DNA from: Streptomyces filipinensis
GTDB lineage: Bacteria > Actinomycetota > Actinomycetes > Streptomycetales > Streptomycetaceae
Direction: 5' to 3'
Assembly (NCBI RefSeq): GCF_014649495.1
Contig: NZ_BMTD01000001.1
Span: 620,001 to 684,000, forward strand
DNA: 64,000 nucleotides
The translations under genes and the position numbers were made by a program. Of this stretch, positions 1 through 8,544 are shown one piece after another. How positions within the stretch are numbered: the first letter of the stretch is position 1; each line of letters begins with the position of its first letter. The notes under the pieces were generated by a model. It made no database searches, was not told the DNA's origin, and saw only the letters and a list, made by a program, of their open reading frames with translations.

Positions 1-590
1 GCGGGACTGGCGGCGCCGGCTGTGTAGGCCGCACGGGCCAAAGCGGTCACCACGCCGGTGGTGGCGGCACTGGCGGTACCGGCCACACCGGCGGGACTGG
101 CGGCGCCGGCTGTGTTGGCTGCACGGGCCAAGCGGGCGCCACACCGGTGGTGGTGGTACCGGCCGCACCGGTGGCATCGGCGGCACTGGCCCCACAGACG
201 GGACTGGCGGCACTGGCGGCGCCGGCTGCGTTGGCTGCACGGGCCACACCGGTGGTGGCGGTACCGGCGGCACAGGCCACACCGGTGGCACCGGCTGTGC
301 CGGCGGCCCTGGCCCCCAGCAGCGACGCCGTGGTACTGGCGGCACCGGCCACCCCGGTCGACCCGCAGCACCGGCCCTGTCGGTGGCAGCGGGCACGTCG
401 GCGGCACTGGCCGTACCGGCGTGCCGGCCGTGCCGGCAGCATCAGCGGGCATACCGGCCTACCGGCCTCACCGGCCGTGCCGGCGCCCTGGGGGGACCGG
501 TCGGCACAGGCGGTATCGGCGGCACCGGCCGCACCGGCCGCACCGTTCGTGGCGGTCGGTCTCGTGTGCGGGGCTGTCCTATGCGGGAGT
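1..590. repeat. Degenerate Gly/Thr-type triplet repeat, truncated by window edge
   Basis: Dense repeats of GGC/GGT/ACC triplets. A longer unit that includes GGCGCCGGCTG followed by a GCACGGGCCA block recurs near 1, 91 and 207, so spacing is about 90 and then 116 bp. Read on the + strand it gives Gly-Gly-Thr and Gly-His-Thr triplets in frame 3 up to about 130, then the same pattern continues in frame 2. The 116-bp spacing is not a multiple of three, which explains the phase change. On the minus strand it reads as Gly-Ala-Ala or Pro-Pro-Val triplets. I cannot tell which strand, if any, is coding; it may be the end of a collagen-like gene lying outside the window. Confidence 0.6.
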
Positions 591-612
591 CGGCGCAGCC
601 GAACGGCTGGGT

Positions 613-2040
613 TCAGCCGACCTCGCGGGGCAGGCGCAGGCTGAGCAGGCCGGTCACCACGATCCCGGCCAGCTGGACCAGCAGCGTGGTGACCAGGGCG
701 TCCCGCATGCCGAGGTGCGGTACGAGGGTGAGGAACAGGGTGCCGAGCGTGGCCACGCCGAGGGCGAGCGCGGACTGCTGGGTGGTGACCATCACGCCAC
801 CGCCCACACCGGCCCGGGCCGGCGGCACCTCGGACATCACGATCCGCAGCACGTTGGGCAGTTGGAGCGCCTGCCCGGCACCGGCCACGGCCGCGCCCGG
901 CAGCAGCGAGCCGACGTCCAGATGCGGCCAGTCCCGCCAGGCGGCCAGCACGATCAGCAGCACGCCCACACCCTGCACGACGGATCCCGCGGTGACGACC
1001 CGGCTGCCGTAGCGGGCGATCAGCCGGGGTCCGGCGAGGGAGACGAACAGGAACACCACGGCCATCGGCGCGAGGGCCAGCCCGGCCGGCACCGGCCCGA
1101 GCCGGGCGCCCTGTTGCAGCGCCAGTGCGATCACGAACATGAACCCGCTGAAGCCGACGGAGAACGGCACCATCAGCACCAGGCCCCGCCGCAGCGAGGC
1201 CAGCGCCAGCAGGCTCGGCGGCACCAGCGGGGTCCGGCCCGCCCGGTCGGCCCGCCGCTCCACGGCCCAGAACGCGCCGGCGGCGAACGGGAACGCGGCC
1301 AGCGACAGCCACGTCCACAGCGGCCAGCCCGCCGCCCGGCCCTCGGTGAGCGGGGCGAGCAGCGTCAGCAGGGACACCGCGAGCAGAACGGTGCCGGGAC
1401 CGTCGACGGGCTCCGGGCGCGGCGAGCGCGTCTCGGGCACGACGCGCACGGCGAGGACGAGACCGACCACGACCACGGGCACGTTGACGAGGAACACCGA
1501 CCGCCAGCCGGTCCCGGCGACATCGGCGGCGACGAGCACCCCGCCGAGTATCTGCCCCGCCACCATGGACAGCCCGGCCGTGGCGCCGTACAGGCTCATG
1601 GCCTTCGCGCGGCGCGCGCCGTGCGTGGTGGCCTGGATGGTGGCGAGCACCTGCGGCAGCATCGCGGCGGCCGAGGCGCCCTGCGCGACCCGCGCCGCGA
1701 CCAGGCTCCAGGCGCCGGGCGCCAGCCCGCAGGCCAGCGAGGTCAGCCCGAACGCGGCCATGCCGCCGAGGAACAGCCGGCGCCGCCCGAACAGGTCCCC
1801 GAGCCGCCCGCCGAGCACCAGCAGCACGGCGTAGGCGACCCCGTACCCGGCCACGACCAGTTCCAGCACGGCCTCGCCGGCGGCGAGGTCGGCGCCGATG
1901 GCCGGCAGGGCGACGTTGACGATGAAGAAGTCGACCAGCGGCAGCGCCGCGGCCAGCAGAACGGTGAACAGCCCGAGCCCGCCGAGTGCGGGCGGCGCGG
2001 CCGTCGCGGGAACGGCCCGGGTGGTGACGGTTTCACTCAT
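613..2040 (-). CDS. MFS drug exporter, DHA2-like (transporter of cassette 1)
   Basis: A 475-residue integral membrane transporter that probably uses the proton gradient to export small molecules or drugs. The N terminus ends in a hydrophobic segment with LVDFFIVNVALPAIG, typical of the QacA/EmrB (DHA2) family. MFS motif A follows as GGRLGDLFGRRRL near residue 75. The motif C region reads AGQILGG rather than the usual GP-containing form. The ATG at 2040 is chosen because the family-like N terminus MSETV starts there; the open frame upstream runs into the regulator's promoter. It is divergent from the MmyB-like regulator at 2142. It is closely similar to the MFS protein at 4900-6324 (shared LACGLAPGAW and LPQVLATI segments). 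The substrate cannot be predicted. Confidence 0.88.
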   Translation of the reverse strand: MSETVTTRAVPATAAPPALGGLGLFTVLLAAALPLVDFFIVNVALPAIGADLAAGEAVLELVVAGYGVAYAVLLVLGGRLGDLFGRRRLFLGGMAAFGLTSLACGLAPGAWSLVAARVAQGASAAAMLPQVLATIQATTHGARRAKAMSLYGATAGLSMVAGQILGGVLVAADVAGTGWRSVFLVNVPVVVVGLVLAVRVVPETRSPRPEPVDGPGTVLLAVSLLTLLAPLTEGRAAGWPLWTWLSLAAFPFAAGAFWAVERRADRAGRTPLVPPSLLALASLRRGLVLMVPFSVGFSGFMFVIALALQQGARLGPVPAGLALAPMAVVFLFVSLAGPRLIARYGSRVVTAGSVVQGVGVLLIVLAAWRDWPHLDVGSLLPGAAVAGAGQALQLPNVLRIVMSEVPPARAGVGGGVMVTTQQSALALGVATLGTLFLTLVPHLGMRDALVTTLLVQLAGIVVTGLLSLRLPREVG

Positions 2041-2081
2041 GGCCCCGAGCCTGCGCCACCGCCCAGACGGGTACCAGAGTG

Positions 2082-2123
2082 TCCTGATCCTGGTAGAAGA
2101 ACTACCTGGCAACAGGATCAGGA
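2082..2123. promoter_or_regulatory. Nested inverted repeat, candidate operator of cassette 1
   Basis: In the 101-bp divergent gap, TCCTGATCCTG (2082-2092) is mirrored perfectly by CAGGATCAGGA (2113-2123). A second perfect pair, GGTAG (2092-2096) and CTACC (2102-2106), is nested between them. Position and symmetry suggest binding by the adjacent regulator; that is inference. Confidence 0.55.
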
Positions 2124-2141
2124 TGCGGGCACCCTGGACCC

Positions 2142-3032
2142 ATGACGACGACGGCCACGACCCGGGAGACCGCCGCACCGCGGCCCAGGGGCTCGGAGAT
2201 CCGACGGCACGAGCTGGCCGCGTTCCTGCGCAGCCGCCGCGAGCGCATCGCCCCCGAGCAGGTGGGCCTGCCGCGCGGCGCCCGCCGCCGCACGCCGGGC
2301 CTGCGCCGGGAGGAGGTCGCGCAGCTGTCCGCGGTCGGAGTCACCTGGTACACCTGGCTCGAACAGGCCCGGGACATCCAGGTCTCCGTCCAGGTCCTGG
2401 ACGCCCTGGCCCGCAGCCTGATGCTGGACGCCAGCGAGCGCGCCCACCTCTTCCAGCTGGCCGGCGCCACCGATCCGACCCCCGCCGCGAACTGTCCGAG
2501 CGTCACCCCGGCGCTGCGCGCGATGCTGCGCCAGCTGGAGCCGATCCCGGCCTGCGTCCAGAACAGCCGGTACGACATCCTCGCCCACAACCGCACCTAC
2601 GGGCGCCTCCTGTGCGACCTGGACGCGCTGCCTGCGCAGGACCGCAACTGCATGCTCCTCGTGTACACGAACAAGGAGTGGCAGGCGTCGGTCGTGCACC
2701 TGGAGGAGACCCAGCGCCTGATGGCGGCCCGGCTGCGCGCGTCCCTGGCCGGCCACCTCGGCGAACCGGCCTGGAAGATGCTGCTCAAGCGTCTGGAGGA
2801 GTCCCCGAAGTTCCGCGAGAACTGGCAGCGTTACGAGGTGATGGGCGTCCGCTCCAAGACCAAGGAGTTCCTCAACGCCCACGTCGGGCACCTCAAGCTG
2901 GAGCACACGGACCTGTGGCTGGGCCCCGAACTGGGCGCCCGCATGGTGACGTACACCCCGGCCGACGAGGAGTCCCGCGAGCGGCTGGAGAGGCTGTACG
3001 ACATCGCCCGCGCCACCGGGGCCGGGGTCTGA
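2142..3032 (+). CDS. XRE-family regulator with MmyB-type ligand-binding domain
   Basis: A 296-residue cytoplasmic transcription factor. Residues about 20-85 form a helix-turn-helix, with the family block RTPGLRREEVAQLSAVGVTW then YTWLEQ. The remainder resembles the MmyB-like C-terminal domain (PAS-like, thought to bind a small ligand), with ARYD/LAHNRTYGRLL-type and DRNCMLL segments. This architecture commonly controls a divergent transporter or oxidoreductase gene. The divergent MFS gene at 613-2040 and the inverted repeat between them fit local regulation. It is paralogous to the regulator at 6426-7301, with nearly identical HTH blocks. The ligand is unknown. Confidence 0.88.
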   Translation: MTTTATTRETAAPRPRGSEIRRHELAAFLRSRRERIAPEQVGLPRGARRRTPGLRREEVAQLSAVGVTWYTWLEQARDIQVSVQVLDALARSLMLDASERAHLFQLAGATDPTPAANCPSVTPALRAMLRQLEPIPACVQNSRYDILAHNRTYGRLLCDLDALPAQDRNCMLLVYTNKEWQASVVHLEETQRLMAARLRASLAGHLGEPAWKMLLKRLEESPKFRENWQRYEVMGVRSKTKEFLNAHVGHLKLEHTDLWLGPELGARMVTYTPADEESRERLERLYDIARATGAGV

Positions 3033-3039
3033 GCGGCCG

Positions 3040-3366
3040 ATGGCGCTGCCTCGCGGGGGAGCCCGCCGTATCGTCGTCGACGGCACGGCCTACCGCTGGC
3101 GCGTGCGCCGCAGGCCGACCTACGCCCAGGCCCTGGGCTGGACCGCGGGCACCTTCGCGGTCGAGCACGCGGACACTCCCGGCACGACGCTGATCGTCAC
3201 GACCGGTCGTCCCCACCCCGGCAACCTGCTGGGGCACGACGCCGTTCCGGTCCTCCCGTCCGAAGTGGCCCGGGCCGTCCGGCGGGCCCTGGGCGCGGGC
3301 TGGTCCCCGACGACCGCGGGCTCCCCGTTCCGCCTGGACGGCTCCGGCGGCGGTCAGGCGTCCTGA
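3040..3366 (+). CDS. Hypothetical protein, 108 aa
   Basis: A short basic-to-neutral protein starting MALPRGGARRIVVDG, 7 bp after the regulator's stop and probably co-transcribed with it. It contains YRWRVRRRPTY and a segment TTLIVTTGRPHPGNLLG, followed by LPSEVARAVRRAL, which looks like a short beta-sheet protein with a C-terminal helix. I see no signal peptide, membrane segment or metal motif. Proteins of this look occur in many Streptomyces without known function; that is recollection, not a search. Its 3' end overlaps the convergent MFS gene by 13 bp. Confidence 0.7.
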   Translation: MALPRGGARRIVVDGTAYRWRVRRRPTYAQALGWTAGTFAVEHADTPGTTLIVTTGRPHPGNLLGHDAVPVLPSEVARAVRRALGAGWSPTTAGSPFRLDGSGGGQAS

Positions 3367-4805
3367 GCCGCTTCCACCGGCCGGCGGACCTGGGCCGACT
3401 CCAGTTTCCCGGCCGTGCGTTCCGCGGTCCGGCGGGCCCACCGGCCGCTGGTGAGCAGGCCGAGCAGGAGGACCGCCAGGCCGCAGGCGGTGAGGATCCA
3501 CCAGCCGGGGCGGGCCGCCGAGACGAACACGGACCGGTACGGGGACGTGCCGACGCCGGAGGCCAGGACCGCGCCGACCACCGCGACGCCGAGCGTCTGG
3601 CCCAGCTGCCTGCTCGTCGAGGCGACCGCGGCGGCGACCCCGGCCTGGGCGCGCGGCATGCCGGAGACGGCCGTGTTGGTGATCGGCGCGTTCACGAAGC
3701 CGAAGCCGACGCCGAAGAGGACGTAGCCGATGAGGAGGGTGGCGTTGGCGGTCTCCGCCTCGAAGGCCGCGAAGAGGACGCCGCTCGCCGTCATCGCCGC
3801 ACCGGCCACCAGCAGGGGCAGGCGCGGGCCGCGGCTGCCCACCAGGCGGCCGGACAGCGGCGCGCACAGGAACGTCGGCGCGGCCATCGGCAGCATCCAC
3901 AGGCCCGCGTGCAGGGCGTCGAGACCGCGGACGTTCTGCAGATAGAGCGTGGACAGGAACAGGAAGCCGCCCAGCGCCGCGAACGCGCTGATCGCTATCA
4001 CGGTGGCCCCGCTGAACGGCGCCGAGTGGAAGAAGCGCAGGTCGATGAGGGGTTCGGCGCGGCGGGGCTCGTACCACAGCAAGCCGACGAGCGCCGCGAA
4101 GGCGATCGCGAAGCAGGGGGCCACGGCGGCCGGGCCCGAGACCGGCGCCTCGATGATCGCGTATGTCAGCGAACCGAACAGGGCGATGACCAGGAGCTGG
4201 CCGACCGGGTCGGGGCGACGGGCCTTGGGCGCGCGGGACTCGGGGACGAAACGGAGGGTGAGCAGGAGGGCCGCGAGGCCGACCGGGAGGTTGACCCAGA
4301 AGATCGCGCGCCAGCTCACCGACTGCACGAGCAGCCCGCCGACCAGCGGGCCCGCCGCCATGGAGACACCGACCACCGCGCCCCACACGCCGATGGCCCG
4401 GGCCCGCTCCCGGGCGTCGGTGAAGGTGTTGGTGATGATCGACATGGCGACGGGGTTGAGCATCGAACCGCCGATCGCCTGCACCATGCGGAACACCACC
4501 AGCAGGGCCAGGTTCGGGGCCACGGAGCAGAGCACGGAGCCGAGGGTGAACACCGTCAGGCCGGTTATGAAGACCTTCTTGCGGCCGATGCGGTCGGCCG
4601 TCGAGCCCGCGAGCATCAGCAGCGAGGCGAGCACCAGCGTGTAGGCGTCGATCGTCCACTGCAGACCGGAGGTGGTGGTGTGCAGATCGCGCTGCATGGA
4701 GGGCAGCGCCACGTTCAGCGCGGTGTTGTCCAGGCTCACGATCAGCAGGCTCATGCAGCAGATCGCGAGCACGAGCAGACGGCGGCGGTGGCTCGACTCG
4801 GGCAT
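3354..4805 (-). CDS. MFS exporter, EmrB/QacA (DHA2) subfamily
   Basis: A 483-residue membrane transporter, probably a proton-coupled drug exporter of the 14-helix type. The N terminus has SLDNTALNVALPSMQRDL, and motif A appears as AGSTADRIGRKKVF near residue 65. Motif C is canonical here: VSMAAGPLVGG near residue 145. It ends in a short charged cytoplasmic tail. It is not a close copy of the other two exporters nearby. It lies downstream of the third MFS gene on the same strand, with a 94-bp gap carrying a direct repeat that may be its own control region. The substrate cannot be read from sequence. Confidence 0.88.
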   Translation of the reverse strand: MPESSHRRRLLVLAICCMSLLIVSLDNTALNVALPSMQRDLHTTTSGLQWTIDAYTLVLASLLMLAGSTADRIGRKKVFITGLTVFTLGSVLCSVAPNLALLVVFRMVQAIGGSMLNPVAMSIITNTFTDARERARAIGVWGAVVGVSMAAGPLVGGLLVQSVSWRAIFWVNLPVGLAALLLTLRFVPESRAPKARRPDPVGQLLVIALFGSLTYAIIEAPVSGPAAVAPCFAIAFAALVGLLWYEPRRAEPLIDLRFFHSAPFSGATVIAISAFAALGGFLFLSTLYLQNVRGLDALHAGLWMLPMAAPTFLCAPLSGRLVGSRGPRLPLLVAGAAMTASGVLFAAFEAETANATLLIGYVLFGVGFGFVNAPITNTAVSGMPRAQAGVAAAVASTSRQLGQTLGVAVVGAVLASGVGTSPYRSVFVSAARPGWWILTACGLAVLLLGLLTSGRWARRTAERTAGKLESAQVRRPVEAAQDA

Positions 4806-4830
4806 GGTTCGGATCGTACGCCCATCTCGA

Positions 4831-4862
4831 TAGTGCGTCTAACTAATAGTGTGCCTAATTGA
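4831..4862. promoter_or_regulatory. Two adjacent 16-bp direct repeats upstream of MFS gene
   Basis: TAGTGCGTCTAACTAA (4831-4846) is followed directly by TAGTGTGCCTAATTGA (4847-4862), matching at 12 of 16 positions. It is AT-rich relative to its surroundings and lies 26-57 bp upstream of the ATG at 4805. The first unit is also a partial palindrome (TAGT n7 ACTA). Likely an operator; the regulator is unknown. Confidence 0.45.
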
Positions 4863-4899
4863 TGTACTGTGCATGATCATGGGCCGGCCGGCCCGACGG

Positions 4900-6324
4900 C
4901 TATCCCAGTACCCGGGGCAGCCGCAGGCCAAGCCGGCCCAGCCCCAGCAGCCCCACGGCCTGCACCGCCAGCACCACCGCCAGCGCCTCCCGCATGCCGA
5001 CACCGGGCACGAGGGACAGGAACAGCGAACCGAGCGTCGCCACCCCGACCGCCAGGCACGACTGCTGGAGCGTCGCCGCGAGCCCGCTGCCCGCACCCGC
5101 CAGCCGGGCCGGGACCGCCGCCAGCAGGATCCGGTAGTACAGGGGCAGCTGCAGGCCCTGACCCAGCCCGCACAGCACCAGGCCGGGGGAGAGGGCCAGG
5201 GGGCTCAGCCGCGGCCAGGGGCCCAGCAGCACGGTCGCCGTCACCGTCACCAGCCCCGCGATGTGCACCACCGCGGCCAGCGTCACCGCCCGCCCGCCGC
5301 ACCGCCGCACCGCACACGGCGCCAGCAGCGACGCGGCGAACTGCGCCACCCCCATCGGCACCAGCGTCAGCCCCGCCCGCAGCGGCCCGTAGCCCAGGCC
5401 CTCCTGCAGGGTCACCGCGCTCACGAACATCCAGCCGGCGAAGCCGACGAACACCGGCAGCCCCAGCAGCAGGCCCCGGCGCACCTCAGGGGCGGTGAGC
5501 AGGGACGGCGGCAGCAGCGGGCTCCGGCCGGCCCGCTCGTCCCGCCGCTGCGCCCCGTAGAACCCGGCCGCCAGCAGCGGCGCCGCGCACAGCAGCAGCA
5601 CCGACCACAGCGGCCAGCCCGCCGCCCGGCCCTCGGTCAGCGGCAGCAGCAGCGCGATCAGCGCCGCCGCCAGCAGCGCCGTACCGGCGAGATCACCGCG
5701 CGCGGGCCGCTCGGACCGGCTGTCCGGCACCGACCGCAGCGCACAGACCAGGGCGGCGACGGCCACCGGCACGTTCACCAGGAACACCGCACGCCAGCCC
5801 GTGCCCGCCAGATCCGCGGCGACCAGCATCCCGCCCAGCACCTGCCCGAGCACGACGGACACCCCGCCGACCGAGCCGTACAGGGCCACCGCCCGGGCCC
5901 GCCGCTCACCGGACGTCGTCGCGTGGATGGTGGCCAGCACCTGCGGCAGCAGCGCCGCCGACGCGGCACCCTGCGCGACCCGCGCCGCCACCAGCCACCA
6001 GGCACCCGGCGCCAGTCCGCAGGCCAGCGAGGTCAGCCCGAAGGCGGCCACACCCCACAGGAACAGCCGCCGCCGGCCGTAGGTGTCGCCGAGCCGGCCG
6101 CCGAGGACCAGCAGCACCGCGTACGCCACCGCGTATCCGGCCACCACCATCTCCAGCGTGGCCGGCGGAGCGTGCAGATCGCGCTCGATCGCCGGCAGGG
6201 CGACGTTGACGATGAAGAAGTCGATCATCGGCAGCGCGGTCCCGAGCAGAAGGGTGAGCAGGCCGAGGGCCGTGAGGCCGCGGGGTGGGGCGTCGGTACG
6301 CACAGAGGTCGTCGTCGTGGTCAC
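4900..6324 (-). CDS. MFS drug exporter, DHA2-like (transporter of cassette 2)
   Basis: A 474-residue membrane exporter and paralogue of the protein at 613-2040. Shared features are MIDFFIVNVALPAIE at the N terminus, motif A GGRLGDTYGRRRL, the block GLTSLACGLAPGAW, and LPQVLATIHATTSGERRARA. Its motif C region is again atypical (VVLGQVLGGML). It is transcribed divergently from a paralogous MmyB-type regulator at 6426. That repeats the arrangement of cassette 1, so the pair was probably duplicated as a unit and then diverged. The substrate is unknown. Confidence 0.88.
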   Translation of the reverse strand: MTTTTTSVRTDAPPRGLTALGLLTLLLGTALPMIDFFIVNVALPAIERDLHAPPATLEMVVAGYAVAYAVLLVLGGRLGDTYGRRRLFLWGVAAFGLTSLACGLAPGAWWLVAARVAQGAASAALLPQVLATIHATTSGERRARAVALYGSVGGVSVVLGQVLGGMLVAADLAGTGWRAVFLVNVPVAVAALVCALRSVPDSRSERPARGDLAGTALLAAALIALLLPLTEGRAAGWPLWSVLLLCAAPLLAAGFYGAQRRDERAGRSPLLPPSLLTAPEVRRGLLLGLPVFVGFAGWMFVSAVTLQEGLGYGPLRAGLTLVPMGVAQFAASLLAPCAVRRCGGRAVTLAAVVHIAGLVTVTATVLLGPWPRLSPLALSPGLVLCGLGQGLQLPLYYRILLAAVPARLAGAGSGLAATLQQSCLAVGVATLGSLFLSLVPGVGMREALAVVLAVQAVGLLGLGRLGLRLPRVLG

Positions 6325-6350
6325 GCCCCGACTCTCCGGCAGCTCCCAGC

Positions 6351-6399
6351 CGGGTACCAGGCGGTGGTCATCCAGGTACCGGCACCAACTGGAACCGGG
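6351..6399. promoter_or_regulatory. Candidate operator region of cassette 2
   Basis: The divergent gap starts with CGGGTACCAG, also present upstream of cassette 1 (2069-2078). Further on it has ATCCAGGTACC and CAACTGGAACC, in the same spacing as ATCCTGGTAG and ACTACCTGGCAAC of cassette 1. Internal symmetry is weaker than in cassette 1. Conservation between the two gaps is the argument for a binding site. Confidence 0.4.
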
Positions 6400-6425
6400 G
6401 TACGACCGGACGGCACCCTTGCTGC

Positions 6426-7301
6426 ATGACCGTCGCAGCGCCGGAACACCGCACCGAGCCCCCCAGGGCGCAGCACGTCCGGCGCCGGGAACTGGCCGCC
6501 TTCCTGCGCAGCCGCCGCGAGCGCGTCACCCCGGAACAGGTCGGCCTGCCGCGCGGCCCGCGCCGCCGCACGCCCGGCCTGCGCCGCGAGGAGGTCGCCC
6601 AGCTCTCCGCGGTCGGGGTCACCTGGTACACGTGGATCGAGCAGGCCCGCGCCACCCATGTCTCCGCGCAGGTGCTCGACGCCGTCGCCCGCGCCCTGCT
6701 CATGGACCCCACCGAGCGCGCCCACCTCTTCGCCCTCGCCGGGACCACGGACCCGCGCATCGACCCCGAGTGCCCGGTCGTCTCCACCTCGGCGCGCAAG
6801 GTCGTCGAACGGCTCGCGCCCTACCCCGCCTCCCTGCAGAACGCCCGCTACGACGTCCTCGCCGCCAACCGCCCCTTCGCCCAGCTCTTCGGCGACCTCA
6901 CCGAGCTCCCGGTGGCCGACCGCAACTGTCTGTGGCTGCTGGCCACCAGCGAGCGCTGGAAGCGGGACTTCCTCGACCGGGACGAGATGCTGCGCGACCT
7001 GATCGCCAAGTACCGGGTGGCGATGGCCGAGCATGTCGCCGAGCCCGTGTGGAAGGAGCACCGGGACCGGCTGCTGGCGGCCTCCGAGGAGTTCCGCGCC
7101 CTGTGGGAACGGCACGAGGTCGCGCCCCTGTCCCCGCACGTCAAGCGGTACCGGCACCCGGTGGTCGGCCTGGTCCGCCTCGAACACCGCACCATGTGGC
7201 TGGCCCCGCAGTCACCGGCCCACCGGGTGGTCGCGTACATCCCCGCCGACGAGGAGACCGAGGAGCGGCTGGAGCGGCTGGCGGAGCTGGCGGACGGGTG
7301 A
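6426..7301 (+). CDS. XRE-family regulator with MmyB-type ligand-binding domain (second copy)
   Basis: A 291-residue cytoplasmic DNA-binding protein, paralogue of the one at 2142. The HTH region carries RRRTPGLRREEVAQLSAVGV then TWYTWIEQAR; the C-terminal two thirds match the MmyB-type domain, with NARYDVLAANRPFAQLF and DRNCLWLL. The ATG at 6426 is chosen because it aligns with the start of the paralogue; the open frame extends 47 codons further upstream into the divergent promoter. It probably controls the MFS exporter at 4900-6324. The effector is unknown. Confidence 0.88.
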   Translation: MTVAAPEHRTEPPRAQHVRRRELAAFLRSRRERVTPEQVGLPRGPRRRTPGLRREEVAQLSAVGVTWYTWIEQARATHVSAQVLDAVARALLMDPTERAHLFALAGTTDPRIDPECPVVSTSARKVVERLAPYPASLQNARYDVLAANRPFAQLFGDLTELPVADRNCLWLLATSERWKRDFLDRDEMLRDLIAKYRVAMAEHVAEPVWKEHRDRLLAASEEFRALWERHEVAPLSPHVKRYRHPVVGLVRLEHRTMWLAPQSPAHRVVAYIPADEETEERLERLAELADG

Positions 7302-7381
7302 CGGGCCCGGTGAGGGACAATGGTTCCTTGTCCCGTGGCGTATCCGCCGTACGCCCGACCCGTTCGCTTCGGAGCCGTCTG

Positions 7382-8515
7382 ATGACCCACCCCCTCTCCA
7401 TCGGCCCGCACGCCGTGACACCGCCCGTCGTGCTCGCCCCCATGGCGGGGATCACCAACGCGCCCTTCCGTACCCTGTGCCGGGAGTTCTCCGGCGGCAA
7501 GGGCCTGTTCGTGAGCGAGATGATCACGACCCGGGCGCTGGTCGAGCGCAACGAGAAGACCATGCAGCTGATCAGGTTCGACGCGAGCGAGCAGCCGCGC
7601 TCGATCCAGCTGTACGGCGTCGACCCGGCGACCGTCGGCAAGGCCGTCCGCATGATCGCGGAGGAGGACCTGGCCGACCACATCGACCTGAACTTCGGCT
7701 GCCCCGTCCCGAAGGTCACCCGCAAGGGCGGCGGCTCCGCGCTGCCGTACAAGCGGAACCTGCTGCGGGCGATCCTCCGGGAGGCCGTGAGCGGCGCCGG
7801 TGACCTCCCCGTCACGATGAAGATGCGCAAGGGCATCGACGACGACCACATCACCTACCTCGACGCCGGCCGTATCGCCGTCGAGGAGGGCGTCACGGCG
7901 ATCGCCCTGCACGGCCGCACGGCCGCCCAGCACTACGGCGGCACCGCCGACTGGGACGCGATCGCCCGGCTGAAGGAGCACGTGCCGGAGATCCCGGTGC
8001 TCGGCAACGGCGACATCTGGTCGGCCGGGGACGCGCTGCGGATGGTCCGCGAGACCGGCTGCGACGGGGTCGTCGTGGGGCGCGGCTGCCTCGGGCGGCC
8101 GTGGCTGTTCTCCGACCTGGTCGCGGCGTTCGAGGGACGCGCCGAGGACGTGGCCCGGCCGGACCTGCGTGCGGTCGCCGACGTCATGGTCCGGCACGCC
8201 ACCCTGCTCGGCGAGTGGATCGGCGACGAGTCCAAGGGGGTCGTCGACTTCCGCAAACACGTCGCCTGGTACCTGAAGGGCTTCGCGGTCGGCTCCGAGA
8301 TGCGCAAGCGGCTCGCGATCACGTCCTCGCTGGCGGAGCTGCGGGCGGGTCTGGACGAGCTGGACCTCGACCAGCCGTGGCCGGCCGGCGCGGACGGGCC
8401 CCGCGGCCGCACGTCCGGCAACAACCGGGTGGTGCTGCCGGACGGCTGGCTGAAGGACCCCTACGACTGCGCGGGCGTGAGCGAGGACGCGGAGCTGGAC
8501 ACCTCCGGCGGCTGA
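7382..8515 (+). CDS. dusB: tRNA-dihydrouridine synthase
   Basis: A 377-residue FMN enzyme that reduces specific uridines to dihydrouridine in the tRNA D loop, using NADPH. The family core is plain: LAPMAGITNAPFRTLCREF at the N terminus, then IQLYG, then DLNFGCPVPKVTRKGGG holding the catalytic cysteine. MKMRKG, ALHGRTAAQHYGG, VLGNGDIW and GVVVGRGCLGRPWLF complete the FMN barrel. The C-terminal helical tRNA-binding domain includes DFRKHVAWYLKGF. The start is the ATG at 7382, where the conserved N terminus begins. It is convergent with the sulfatase gene. Actinobacterial DusB proteins have this length. Confidence 0.95.
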   Translation: MTHPLSIGPHAVTPPVVLAPMAGITNAPFRTLCREFSGGKGLFVSEMITTRALVERNEKTMQLIRFDASEQPRSIQLYGVDPATVGKAVRMIAEEDLADHIDLNFGCPVPKVTRKGGGSALPYKRNLLRAILREAVSGAGDLPVTMKMRKGIDDDHITYLDAGRIAVEEGVTAIALHGRTAAQHYGGTADWDAIARLKEHVPEIPVLGNGDIWSAGDALRMVRETGCDGVVVGRGCLGRPWLFSDLVAAFEGRAEDVARPDLRAVADVMVRHATLLGEWIGDESKGVVDFRKHVAWYLKGFAVGSEMRKRLAITSSLAELRAGLDELDLDQPWPAGADGPRGRTSGNNRVVLPDGWLKDPYDCAGVSEDAELDTSGG

Positions 8516-8544
8516 GCGGTCTGTTCTCCCGCCCGCCTTCCGGG

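Noticed and set aside
47..1318. Minus-strand open frame ending in Pro/Ala-rich repeats as a collagen-like gene
   Set aside because: Its start lies inside the MFS gene in another frame and the first half is not protein-like; only the repeat itself can be reported.
58..2145. Long + strand open frame (695 codons) across the repeat and the first MFS gene
   Set aside because: Composition is Arg/His/Gly-rich and follows the antisense of a clear MFS transporter; high G+C makes such shadow frames common.
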